A stretch of DNA of 64,000 bases from Parachlorella kessleri (taxonomy: Eukaryota; Chlorophyta; Trebouxiophyceae; Chlorellales; Chlorellaceae): NCBI GenBank assembly GCA_001598975.1, contig BBXU01000832.1, positions 81,791-145,790 on the forward strand, in the 5' to 3' direction. Within the stretch, counting starts at the first letter, position 1; each line of letters starts with the position of its first letter. Shown here piece by piece: positions 46,099-57,200 of this stretch. The notes beneath the pieces were generated by a model. That model had not been told where the DNA came from. It saw nothing but the letters and a program-made list of their open reading frames with translations, and did no database searches. The position numbers and the translations under genes were made by a program.

Positions 46099-48650
46099 AT
46101 GGCTGCGACCAACAGCAGGGTGAGCGACACCTTGCGTCATGATGAAACTCCGACTGCAGCTGGTTCAAAAGACACCCAACCAACTTGTCCCTCCATTCCG
46201 TAACAAACTGCGTGAAACCTTTGCAGACTGTGAGCCCGACACGCAGCCCCATCTTCGAGGCGTGGAAGAGCGAGCGCCGCAAGAGTCAGGTGTAGGCCGC
46301 ACTCGTGCTTGCCAGTCCAGGCCTAGACAGACGTTTTGTGCTGTACCGTTGTCCCCACCCCAACAACAATATACCGAAAGGCTGTAGGCGGAACGTTACC
46401 TTTTTATAATGTGCCTTGTTCTAATATGGGCTCAAGCACCACATCTGGACCATCGTTCCAGCAGTCCTAAGCTCTGCTGTGTCCCTGGCCGCCTGCCTGC
46501 AGGAAATCGCAGAAGGGTTCCGCGGCCTCCTAGACAGCGTCTCGCCTCCGGCGCCCTCTTCACCCAGCTGGCCCTCCGTTGCCCGCCTGCTGCGCTCTCC
46601 CTCGCCAGTGTTTTCCACCCCGCTGGGCGGGCTGTCACCCTTCGCCCTCAGCAGCACCGCACCCAGCTCTGACGCCTCTGTGGGATCCCTGGATGCGGCC
46701 GCTAATGCTGCAATCGAGGAGGAAGGAGAGGAGCTGGTCAGGTGGGTGCTCAAGCTTGTCTGGTGGTGTTGGGAGCTGGCACGCTCCCTTGCCAGCTGGC
46801 TACAGCGCTGAGGGAGCAGTCTCGCAACCATGTTTGGTGCTGTCCATCCTCTCCAGACATGTTTTTCTGCTGAAGTAACTAGACTACCACCAATGTGCAT
46901 GCCTTGTCAGCAGGGGCCCGTGCCTCCCTGCATGCACATGTTAGCACTCAACCTATGTCGACCCTGGCTCAGTTGGGCTTAGGCCATGTCACCCATGAAG
47001 CAAGCAGGACAAACGATGCCGGCTCTTTGGTGCAGTTCCAAGTGTGACACTGCCTCCAGCCACGACTCCTTCTGGGACCAAGCCAGCCTTCTTGAGGACC
47101 CTGCTGCCGAGGAAGAGGTAAGGGCTGTGGATTTCGTCACAATCTGTACCATCAGTGTTATTGCTCGTGTTATGATAATACTTCCCGCTCGGGCAGCATA
47201 CGTGCTACTCGTCTCATGCCATTCATGCCATCATGCCAAGCGATGGGAGCGTTCCTTGCAGTCTCTAGGCACAGGGTTCTTGTGTGCCGCACCATGATTG
47301 TGCAGCCTGGATGTGCTGTTCACTTGAGATGAATGGCGACGGCTTCTTGGACACGAGCTCCCGCGCTGTTGATAGCTTTTCGAGGCTGCATGCTGGGACT
47401 GGGGCATGACATAGGCCCCCCCTGAGGTGGCTCGTATTATATCTACTGCTATTTTGCCTCATATCAAGCTTATAGGTCATTGTTGTTAGTGTGTCGCCGT
47501 ACGGGGTGGCCTGCCTCCCTCACCCCTCATGCATGCCCCGTTGCTGCATCAGGAAATGTTGCAGCTAGCACTGGTGGCTAACCTGTGGCGCTGCTGACTC
47601 CTGTAGGCGCTTAGGGAGCAGGACAATGCAGAGGCAGCAGCTGCCGCTCACAGCTTGGTTGAACAGGCATTAACAGTCGCCTTAAGTGCTGCTGCTCTGA
47701 GGGACGCTGCTGAGACACATGCTCACCAGCTGTTCAGCAAGCTAGCGCAGGAGGCCGCTGTTGCGGGAAAGGCCCACATGCTGCACGGCCAGGTAGCGCA
47801 TGAGGCTGCTACTGTGGGAAAGGCTCACATGGTGCACGGCCAGGCAGCGCAGGAGGCGGCGGCCGTTGGGCAGGCCCACATGCTGCATGGCCAGGCAGCG
47901 CATGAGGCGGCGGCCGTCGGGCAGGCTCACATGCTGCACGGCCAGGCTGCCCGTGAGGCAGCGGCCGTTGGGCAGGCACAAATGCTGCACGGCCAGGTAG
48001 CGCAGCAGGCTGCCACAGCAGCACAGGAGCGGCCTCTCACCAGGGAGGCTCAGAACGCTGCTGATATGGGGGCAGCACAGCTGGCCAGCGTGCTTGTCAG
48101 GCTTGCTGTTGAGGCCGCGGTGCTGAGGGCAGAGCAGGATGTGGCAGCCGCTGAGCCTGCTGCCCTTGCTGTGCATGGAGCGGCGGAGGCAGCAGTGCAG
48201 CCACAGCACGCTGCTGTGCCCAGCCTGTGCAGCCTAGCCGAGGCGGCTGTGTCGACGGCCAACCAGGAGGCAGCAGAGAAGGAAGCAGCAGCTGCTGCTA
48301 CGAGCATGGTGGAGGCCGCCATTGCGGCTGCCTTGCTGGCTTGTGAGCCCCCTGCCGTTGCTGCTGTGCCTGCTGCGGTTGAGGAGGAGGTGCAGGCCAG
48401 CCAGCCAGAGGTCGGGGCAAAGCCTGCAGCCAGCCACCAGCCCCGCCCAGATGCTGTGACAAGCCTTGACAGCTGCTGCCACAAGGGTGCTTGCTGCCAA
48501 GGCACCAACACCAAGGTCATGCAGTCTGCTGCGCGGGCTGCCCCTGCCAAACGCCAGGGCTCTGGCCTGCTGTCCACGCTATTTCCATGCTTTGCTCCCC
48601 GCATACAAGGTGGGTTGCCATCTGTAATAGGGACCAGCTTGCATATGTAA
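46099..48650 (+). CDS. Ala-rich repeat protein of unknown function
   Basis: Five exons (46099-46119, 46227-46289, 46503-46741, 47036-47117, 47607-48650) close in phase to 482 residues. Exon 1 encodes only MAATNSR. The N-terminal part is Ser/Pro-rich with an ordered patch SPIFEAWKSERRKSQEIAEG, then an acidic segment. The large last exon is extremely Ala-rich and helical and holds five tandem 17-residue repeats of the type AHMLHGQAAHEAAAVGQ. Near the end are CCHKGACC and SGLLSTLFPCFAP, Cys-rich patches that could be lipidated; this is speculation. A good donor at 48609 would instead splice to 48782-48810 and end LTCQLCIP. I recognise no family. Start at 46099 was preferred over 45740 because it joins exon 2 in phase through an ordinary 107-base intron. 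Confidence 0.65.
47772..48026 (+). repeat. 51-bp coding minisatellite, five units
   Basis: Units at 47772, 47823, 47874, 47925 and 47976, each exactly 51 bases and in frame, encode variants of AHMLHGQAAHEAAAVGQ; the last is more diverged (AQMLHGQVAQQAATAAQ). A partial unit precedes (47730-47771). Differences are mostly third-position or conservative. Confidence 0.95.
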
Positions 48651-49552
48651 CCTTATGTAGCTGGCAGCCAAGGGTTGCTGCTTCTTCACCATTGCACAGT
48701 GACGGGGAGCTAAGTATGAGGATCTAACGCCTGTGGCGTTACGCGTCACTGCGCTGGCAGTGGCAAGTCTTCGCCTTGCAGGCCTAACTTGTCAACTCTG
48801 CATTCCTTAGCAAGTTCTTGAGCCTAGGATGTGCTGGCCTATGTTCTCTTCAGGAACCCTGTTCTTTGTTCTTTCGCCACCCTTTGGCAATGCTGAAGAG
48901 GACGATTGGAAACTGCCTTGCAGAGTGATGCTCCAGAGCTACCACTTCCATGGTAGCAGCACTGCTGCCATGACAAGGCCGCTACTTGCTGGGTTGGTAC
49001 CTTCCAACGTGAAACCAGTCGCTGTTGTAGAGCCTGCCCCTGGTTGCAACATGGGTGATTCAGAAATGTGTACTGATGCTGCCCTGAGATGTGTAATCAC
49101 AATGGCAGCGGCGAGGGATGCTTCCCTTGCCATGTACGAATGCTTTTTCCAGGGTTGCAACTTTGTGAGCTCCATGCTCACAGCTTGCATGCAACCCCAC
49201 ACTGTTGGCTTTCTGTCATGCTTCCTGGTTCATTTTTGCTCTGCTCGTATGCTTTTGTGTATGTTGCTGCTTTTCCTTTTGTTTGCAACTCTCACCCAAC
49301 ACAGCTTAGGGCATGATGCCCTTTTAGCAAACCTGCCACTTCATCCGCCCTGCTCAACCCTGGAAAAATTTTACTTTGCTTGTTGTTATCACTTTGAGAG
49401 CTTTGCCCGGATCCACCTAAATTCTCATGTGCTGGAGGTAAGCATTAGAATGGGTCTTGCTAGAGCAGCACCTGCTTGTTCACCATCGAGACATCAATCT
49501 AGTGTTCTGCTCTCAGGCTAGCCTTCAGTTTCGTTTGTTTTTGCTTGCCTTC
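48651..49552. other. Intergenic, with an unsupported 230-codon open frame
   Basis: Spacer before the first SOUL gene. It contains an alternative last exon for the upstream gene (48782-48810) and a long open frame 48829-49521 with no motif, splice partner or coding-like base pattern. Confidence 0.4.
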
Positions 49553-52500
49553 ATGCTTGCTTTGCCCCGTGTTGCATTGCTGAAGACAGCTGCTATAATC
49601 CTGACGGTCATGGGTGCCCTGAGGGCCCCCTACGTGTCTCCTGTACCCGCTCCCTCCTTGCGTGGCTTATCGTGCAAGGGAGCACATCTTTGTCCGGTCT
49701 GCTGGGTATGGGCACCAAAGTTGGGTAAGGCTCTATATCCCTTTCCGGAGAAGCATGCAAAAGTGAAATGACCATCAGTGCAGTGCATCACCCAAGTAGG
49801 CAGGTGCAGCTGGCGGTCTGTGCAAACACACATCTCACCATGCAGGCCAGGCGGTATTCCCTTCCGCATAATTGAGCAGATGCAGGCGAACGTTAGGGTT
49901 TGGTGGACGGTAGCTTTCAACAGTGGGTATGCAACAGCTACCTCCTCCAGATTTCGTTTGTCCTGCTGAGTATGCTGTGTCTTGCTGGTGCCACGTGCTT
50001 TCGGAGCTAACAATAGAGCTAGCAGCACAGACACCTCTCGATGCAATATAAGAGAGCGCTGAATAGTTCTACATGCCAAGCCTCTAACTTGAAATGGTGC
50101 ACCGGTGTGCCCTGGTGTCCCTGGCAATCTTCGTCCTTGCAGGCTTCGCACAAGCTCGCAAGGACAGGGACGGAGACAAGACTCCATGGTTCTGTCATGA
50201 TCGAGACTGCCCACGGTTTAAGACGGTAATTACAGACTTGCTAAGCTTGGGAGGGCTGAGCGTGTAACCCAAGTTAGGGCTGGCGGGTGGCGTTGAAGAG
50301 GTGGCTTGTAGGGTTCACTGCCTTCCTTGGCTCCACGCAGATCAGGGAGTGGGGCAACTTCAGCATCAGGCGCTACACAAGCAGTGTTTGGGCAGCCGTA
50401 TGCCTGAGAGGTGCCCAGCATGAAGAGGCTCTCTGGAGAGGCACTGCCGAGCTGATGAACTACATCAAGGGCGACAACGACAACGGTGAGCTTGCCTGCT
50501 TTCTAACTGCCCCACAAAGATGGTACTGCAAGGAGGTGCAGTTGGCACCCACCAGGGTTGTGCACCATGCCGGCACAGCTTTGACACCCGGCTCCAGCTC
50601 TGTGTGGCACCCCTCGTGGCACCTCATGAAGGGCTGCTATCAGCCCTCCGCTGGCGTCAATTACACTCCTTCCGGGGTGGCGTTCCTCTTGCCCACTATC
50701 TCTCTGTTCAGCTTTGCAAGCGCCTAAACGAGCGCAAGTTTGGACACAGCTGTGCGTCCGGTGCCTACTGCAGAGACTGTGCTCTGGGGTGGCACACCCT
50801 TTGCCCACCACGTGTCGCTTTCTGAGGAGCAGCTGGATGGCTGGAATGCGACTGCTCACAACCAGCCCTCCTTGGAGTGGCTTCACAAGACTGTGTGTGT
50901 GGCCTACTACCTGCCGGAGAAGTATCAGGTGGGGCTGTAGGAATCTGATGCTTGCGCATCCTTTGGGTTTGGGGTACCCTTCTCAACGGGGCAGTATGCT
51001 GCACGGCTACGTGCCTGTTGCCCACGCTCGTCAGGCACATGCTACTACTGCGTGTGCAGTCAGGCACACACTATGACTCTGTGTGCCGCCGCGTCCATGC
51101 AAAGCTGACGATGTAACACGCTGCAGGGGGATACACGACCTCCCAAGCCCAACAACGACGCTGTGCGCATCGTGCGGGTTCCTCGCTGGATTGCATATGT
51201 GTCAGGGTTTGATGGCTTCCCCACCAAGTGGCGGTCAGTTGGTAGCTTTGCGTCTCTGTACACAGATACATTTCTTTCCCTTCTCCTGTTTTTTGCGTGG
51301 ACGGGAAGGCGGGAGGTGGAGGGGGGAGGTGTGGGGCCCCTATAGTCAGGTATTCTGATGGGATCTGAAGGCCACTTTGCTGGTATCCAGCATTGGCAGG
51401 GGAGTGGTGGCAGGATGGTCTACAAGCACTAGTGACCACCAGTGTCCTCAAGGTCCCAATGTCACAAGCTCATCGGCTGCAAAACCACACCAATGCTCTC
51501 CGTTTCAGAGCCAGGTCTGCAAATGTGTCTGACCTGTCCCTGGCACACCACAGTGGTTCCCAGCAGAGCCTCTTCCTGAAGAACCCAGTTCCTCCTGACA
51601 AAGCTTTGCACTTGTTGTTTGGGCCCGGCGCCCTGTGCAGGATGATACGGGAGTACATCGGGCTTGTGCGCCTGCTGAAAATCCACCGCGTGCCCTTCAA
51701 CTGGCGGGTGGCTGTGGGCTTTGTCTACGACCCACCCTTCGTTACAGACGACCGCCACAACGAGGCAAGCACATGGCTGGGCGGCGAGGCCTGGGGGTAT
51801 TACTTTATTTTGTTGATTTGTTATTTATGTGATGACCGCCACAACGAGGCAAGCAAGGGGCCCGGCTTCCCCCCTGGACATACACCACCTCTGCTGCTTG
51901 CTTTGGCGTGCTCGGGCATCCACTGCACCTCCTGGCATGCTTGGTGGTGCTACCCAAGCGAGGCTCCCCGGTCCATCCAAACTCATGAGCCCGCCTGGCC
52001 GCCCGTTGAGTCGTGTTGACTAGTCTCAACTGACACACGCGTCCTGAGCAGATAACTGATGGTGCCGGACTGACCAGGTCTGCGCTGTGTACCGTCTGTT
52101 GAGCCATTTTGACCAGCATCAAGGGAGCTCCTGATTGGATGACTTTTGGGTGACGGAGTGACCAGGGTGTGCGCTGCCTACCATGGGTCCCCTGCTGCAG
52201 GTGCTGGTCCCCGCCCGTCGCCTGGACGAGCTTTTTGGGCAGGACGCCAAGGACATATTTGCCGACGAGAAGCGCATGCTGCCGGTGGGTCATTCTGGTG
52301 CTGTTCTGCTGTGTTTAGTATGGAGGCTGGTGGTGCCAACAGGGAGCTCTGCTGCGATATCTGGGCACCAACCTTAACCCAAGATAACCCTAGATAACTG
52401 GTAAACCCTATATGGGGCTAAGAGCTGCTTGGGTGGAATATCTAGGGCATCAGTGGTGATGCACATGCTTGTCGTCCCTGACGTGCTGGCTGCCTCTAGG

Positions 52501-52764
52501 CTGACCTGTTCTAGAACTCACCAAAGCCAACGTGGTGCTTGCTATGCACCTCCTGGCCATGCTAGTGGTGCATGCGCCTGGCGCCCCTGTCATGGTTGCC
52601 TGGGGCACACCCCCTTCCCTCCCCTGCCCCTTCTGCATGACTTGCAGGTGAAGACAACGGCTGTGAGAGCCTTCGAGGGGACGTTTGAAGACAGCCAGCT
52701 GGCAGCTGAGCTGGCAGCTGAGGTGGCGGAGGCTGGCCCTGAGGATCCCACTGCCCAGGCCTGA
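49553..52764 (+). CDS. Secreted SOUL-family (haem-binding protein-like) protein, copy 1
   Basis: Eight exons (49553-49613, 50143-50225, 50341-50485, 50774-50928, 51127-51233, 51641-51764, 52201-52284, 52648-52764) close in phase to 291 residues. Residues 1 to about 22 form a signal peptide (MLALPRVALLKTAAIILTVM). The mature start has a C-x4-C pair in WFCHDRDCPRF. SOUL-fold segments follow: SIRRYTSSVWAAV, WRGTAELMNYIKGDN, VCVAYYLPEKYQ, RPPKPNNDAVRIV and YVSGFDGFPTKWR. SOUL proteins bind haem or other tetrapyrroles, and some algal ones are in the eyespot. This gene and the one at 61151 share exon sizes 145, 155 and 124 and are clearly paralogues. Intron 6 is GC-AG (CGAG|GCAAGC). Haem binding and location are inferred from the family, not shown. 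Confidence 0.88.
51831..51855 (+). repeat. Copy of SOUL copy 1 exon 6 end with GC donor
   Basis: The last 18 coding bases of exon 6 and the first 7 intron bases (51747-51771), including the GC donor, recur 84 bases downstream inside the intron with one mismatch in 25. It could be an alternative donor or a relic of duplication. Confidence 0.9.
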
Positions 52765-53914
52765 TGCCATTACCGAAATGGGTTTCACTACCGTAGGTGT
52801 TGCCCTGGTATGTTGTGGCTGCCTTGTTGTATTAGTTGTTCTTTACTGTGTCGTGGCTATTGTCAGGATGCTGCGCCTGGCCTGCCTGGGTGGCAGTTGT
52901 GAGCACATTGAGAAAGGTGACTGGCTGGGTGGGATACGCTTAAGCTGTGTACCAGGCACGCAGCTACAGACAACCTGATGCGCGGGCCTCATCACTTGCT
53001 GTTTACAGCTGACCACCCCCAGATTGCCGCTGAGCTGACAGCTGGTGTGATGACCCTGTCATGCGTGGCACTCACCGCCAAGGTTTACTAGAGTACTGGG
53101 GTAGAATTATTGTGGGGCGGGGGCCGATGCAAAGCCCAGGAGATCACATCAGGGATGGCCGGTTGGCCCGCTGTATGTATTTCCACGCGATGTAGACATG
53201 TACAATGCAACTGAGATTGACTATAGCTCTGGAGATGCGGCGTGATCCCAGAGAAGCCTGAAGAAGGTCTGTAAGCCTGCTTTGCCTGCCGTCTTGACTT
53301 CCAATCGATGTTACAGTTTCCCTTACACCCAGGGGACCGGCTCCCATTGTGGGTTGTATGTTCAAACATGATTACTCACCTTTGACCGGGTATGGTGGTT
53401 CCACTTGTCGTTGAGACTTTTGTTGTATAGGGCACGTTGTTTCAACATTGACAACTTTGGATATGAGCTTGCTTGGGTCGAGCTTGCCTACAGAATCGAC
53501 CGTAGTATAGCCAGCAAGACAATAGAACTTGAATCACCGCCAAACCTCCTGTTTACAGTGCATGCCGCTGTGAAGCTTCCTTTAGGATGATGAAAGGCAA
53601 GACCCAAAGCACAATTGCATTCAAACCTGTCAGTACGGTTCAACCCTCTCCTCTCTCTTCCCATAGCCTGCCACCGTTATATAAGAAGAAAATAATATAT
53701 TCAACTGCAACGCCCCTGTCACCACAGTACGCCTTCAACTCTGTTCGCATGACCAGCCAACCTAATAAATATATCCAAGTGTATTAGGTAGTTTTGTATT
53801 GGGCCTTGTCCTATAGTCTGGTCGCCTAGATACAAATAATCATCAATGTCCCCTATCAACCAACACACCAGGGTGACTATTCACTGACCGTCCCACATGG
53901 CTCCGTCCCTGGAA
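52765..53914. other. Convergent intergenic region
   Basis: The 3' flanks of the first SOUL gene and of the thiamine-diphosphate enzyme gene. The part near 53680-53780 is AT-rich. No gene seen. Confidence 0.5.
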
Positions 53915-54200
53915 GGGTAGGCCCCTGTCATCCCAGGGCCTCACCTTACCTCACCTCAGCTGAGCGAGCAGCTGGCTGTCATGGAGAACTCCCTCACACA
54001 TGATCGCCCAACAGCACTGCCTCTATGAGGGTGGGCCCCTGCTGGCCCAGGGCCTCCCTCAGTGAGTACCAGACTGTCAGAGAGCTCCCTGAATCGTTAT
54101 CGCCCTACAGCACTGCCTCTATGAGGGTAGGCCCCTGCTGGCCCAGGGCCTCCCTCAGTGAGTACCAGACTGTCAGAGAGCTCCCTGAATCGTTATCGCC
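53915..54200 (-). repeat. Tandem copies of the last exon's end, beyond the stop codon
   Basis: The final coding bases of the enzyme gene (encoding GPTLIEAVL and the stop) and about 50 bases of flank are repeated downstream with an exact period of 96: the landmark GCACTGCC starts at 54014, 54110 and, in the real exon, 54206. A more decayed copy lies near 53915-54000. Between the real copy and the nearest ones only a few bases differ. Confidence 0.92.
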
Positions 54201-57200
54201 CTACAGCACTGCCTCTATGAGGGTAGGCCCCTGCCGGCCCAGGGCGTCTCCCACCTGCTGTGCCAGCTCCTCGCAGGTGGTGGCTCGGAAGCCGGGCACC
54301 CCAAAACCCTGCAGCCATGTTGGGGAGTGAGAGAGACCTGAGAGCGCTGCTTTTTTTTTCCCTTTCCTGCCTTGGAGTATATATCGAGCCATCGTGCACG
54401 CAGCCCTTGGGGGTATATTGAGCCACCATGCAGGCAACCTTACCCTACCCTTAACCGTAAATGGGCAGCCCTGCAGGTCATAGCTTACATGGCAATCCCT
54501 AGAAGACCAACTAGGATGATGGCTTTGCAGGTAGGCGTGTAAGTGCTCCCATCCAATATGCAATTACGTATGGGCAGCGTTAGTGACTATCGACTAGCCT
54601 ACCAGACTACCCAGCTTCGCCAAACTCCAACATCTGCTGCTGCGGGGATGCAAGGAACTGCAGGGCCCAGGCGCGCCAGACAGTGTCGCAAAGGCTTGCA
54701 CGGAACTGAGCAGATGCAGGGCCCCAGTGACCGGCATAGCCTGGGCAAGCACACCCGGGCCCCTGAATAACCCAGGACTAGGCAGACCCAGCGCATGACT
54801 CACCTGGGCCAGGGACACCCAATCGATGGTGGGGTTGCCGACCTCCGTCAGCGCCCCTGACTAACCCATGACTAGTGACACCCAGCCCATGACTAACCTG
54901 TGCGAGGGACACCCAGTCGATGGTGGGGTTGCCGATCTCCGTCAGCGCCCTGGTGGCCTTGCCGTTGCTGCAACCAGGTCAGCCAGCGAGCACGCCAGTT
55001 GGTTGTCGCTCTACAGGGCCTTGCTACCTCACGTAACCCATTTAACAGCAGCAGTGCTGCTTTGCTGCTGCGTAGCATGCTGCAAGGGCACGGCGGCTTC
55101 GTGCACTAGCAGCGTTGCAGCTGGCTGGAGGGGTGCCCAAGAGGCCCACCACCGCGCCATGCCTGTTGAAGGGAGGGCTGGGTGTGGAAGTGCCAGCTTG
55201 CATTCACGCCAGGCTATACCTGGGGGTTGATGTATATATTTCCTCGCTACGTTCATTGACTTGCCCAACCTCCCTTTCTTTCCATTTTACTGATTCTACT
55301 CACTTTCATATATATACATATGAGAAAGGGCAACAGGATGTTGTACGGTAGCTTGGCGGGTGCCAGCTGCGCCATTATCAGAGCAAAGCGCAGGCCACAT
55401 GCGCATACTTTTACCTGGGAGTGATTTTCGGCTTGGCCAGCTCCGGTTTCATATACCAGCTTATCTACCTAAGGGTCATATGCGGATTACATGTACAAGA
55501 ATTCATAATTACTAACGAATTTATTTACCTGGGGGTGATCTTCTGCTTGGCCAGCTCCACTTTCAGGATGGAGTAGGATCGGTTGGCACACACAATGGTG
55601 ACCACATGGGCCCTCTCCCGCGCTTGGGACCACAGCGCTTGCACAGAGTACAGCCCGCTGCCGTCAGCCTGAGGCAAGGGCACAGAGTCCATCATCGTTT
55701 AGTTTGAAGCACCGAATTTCAACAAAAACAGAACACCAGAAACCAAGGCCGGAGTGCTAGGACCACAAGTATCAATACCGGGATCCCTGCGGAGAGTCTA
55801 CGAGCACGGTTTCCATGCTCTTATGGCTGCCAGGCTGGCTGCACATTGTGTGGGCTGGGCGAACCAAACCGGGGCCCAAATGCTGACTGTGACAGGCCCC
55901 CGCTGATAGTTGCACGCTGTACCAGGCTCAGACACTGAGCCTGCCCGCTGGTGCACACAGGGTAGGGTCGGGTTGAGGCTACAGTGAGTGTAACCACACT
56001 TCGCGGTACACTGCCCGGCAACGGCTCCACCTGGAAGTTGATGACTGTTCTGTCGGGGCAGGCGATGGCTGCTCCCAGCGCCAGGGGCGGGCCACAGCCG
56101 ATGGCGCCACCTGCATCAGCGCCCCCCACCCTCAGTCACTGGTCAATGCGCTGGTCAATGTATTTCATAACTGCTGCATGCACCATCTTGCATAGCACTG
56201 CTGTCCTAGTCCTAAACCGCGAATGAGTGCAGATGGAGGACTACAGGGTGGGTTGTGGCTTGAATAGCTAAAGGGCTGGAGTGAGATCTACGTGCCTGTG
56301 AGGGTAAGGTGGGAGAAGGGCGGGCAGCCTTTCGAGGCCTCCCAGTAGCCGTTACCGCTGGTGAGTGACTCATCCACCTGCACATGAGTCATGCTACCAG
56401 CCTGCTTAGCAAGTCGTGCGCTATCAGTAAGGCTTGTGATAGTGTCCAAGGAGGCCATAAGGCAGGGACACAAAGGGGTGGAGGCGCGCCTTGTCAGGCC
56501 TCCTAGAGGAGCTGTACAGAACTGAGTGCAGGCCTGAGAGCAGAGCCGCTGACAGGGCAGGAGTGCAGGCACACATGGGTTGGCTAAGAAATGTAACAAC
56601 CCCAAGGAATGAAGGACGGAGCAAGAGCAGCAACGCGCACACATACGCATCATAAGCATGACAGCACGCCACCCTAGGCCCATGCCGGCGGCACGACAGA
56701 CGGGGGCCGGTGGCTGACTCACCAGGATGCAGTTGGGGGGCTGCAGGGCGGCAATCACCTGGCACAGAGAGCCAGCATTCAGCCGCCCTGCAAGCGTGAG
56801 ACACAGGTATTTTACCCGATCTCCCCAAGCTCGTTTGCGATCTACCACCCCGACAGAAGGGACTAAAGTACCCTCCACGCTCTATTTAGCACATTCCAGC
56901 GGACCCGCTGCACTCTCATATGCTTGCCATTTCTGCATGTACTGTTCGCATGCCTTACTGTTCCCTTGCATGAGCATGGGGAGAAACAGAGCAGGGGCCT
57001 GTACAGCAACACCAGCACCGCCTTCACAGCAGGGACTAGGATGGGACTCATGGAGCCAGCCAGGACAAGCTTGCAGCCCTTTAATTCTAGTCAGGATTCT
57101 AGTGGGCCGACACCTGTTGGCAGCAGGGGTCTCCGGGTGCTGCAGAACCGCCCGCCGCAGTTGACCCCGGGCGTGACGCCCTGGCCGCCCACCTCAGCGC

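Noticed and set aside
48829..49521. 230-codon open frame between the Ala-rich gene and SOUL copy 1
   Set aside because: No family motif, no splice partner, low-complexity hydrophobic run, and base usage unlike the confirmed exons. Treated as chance.
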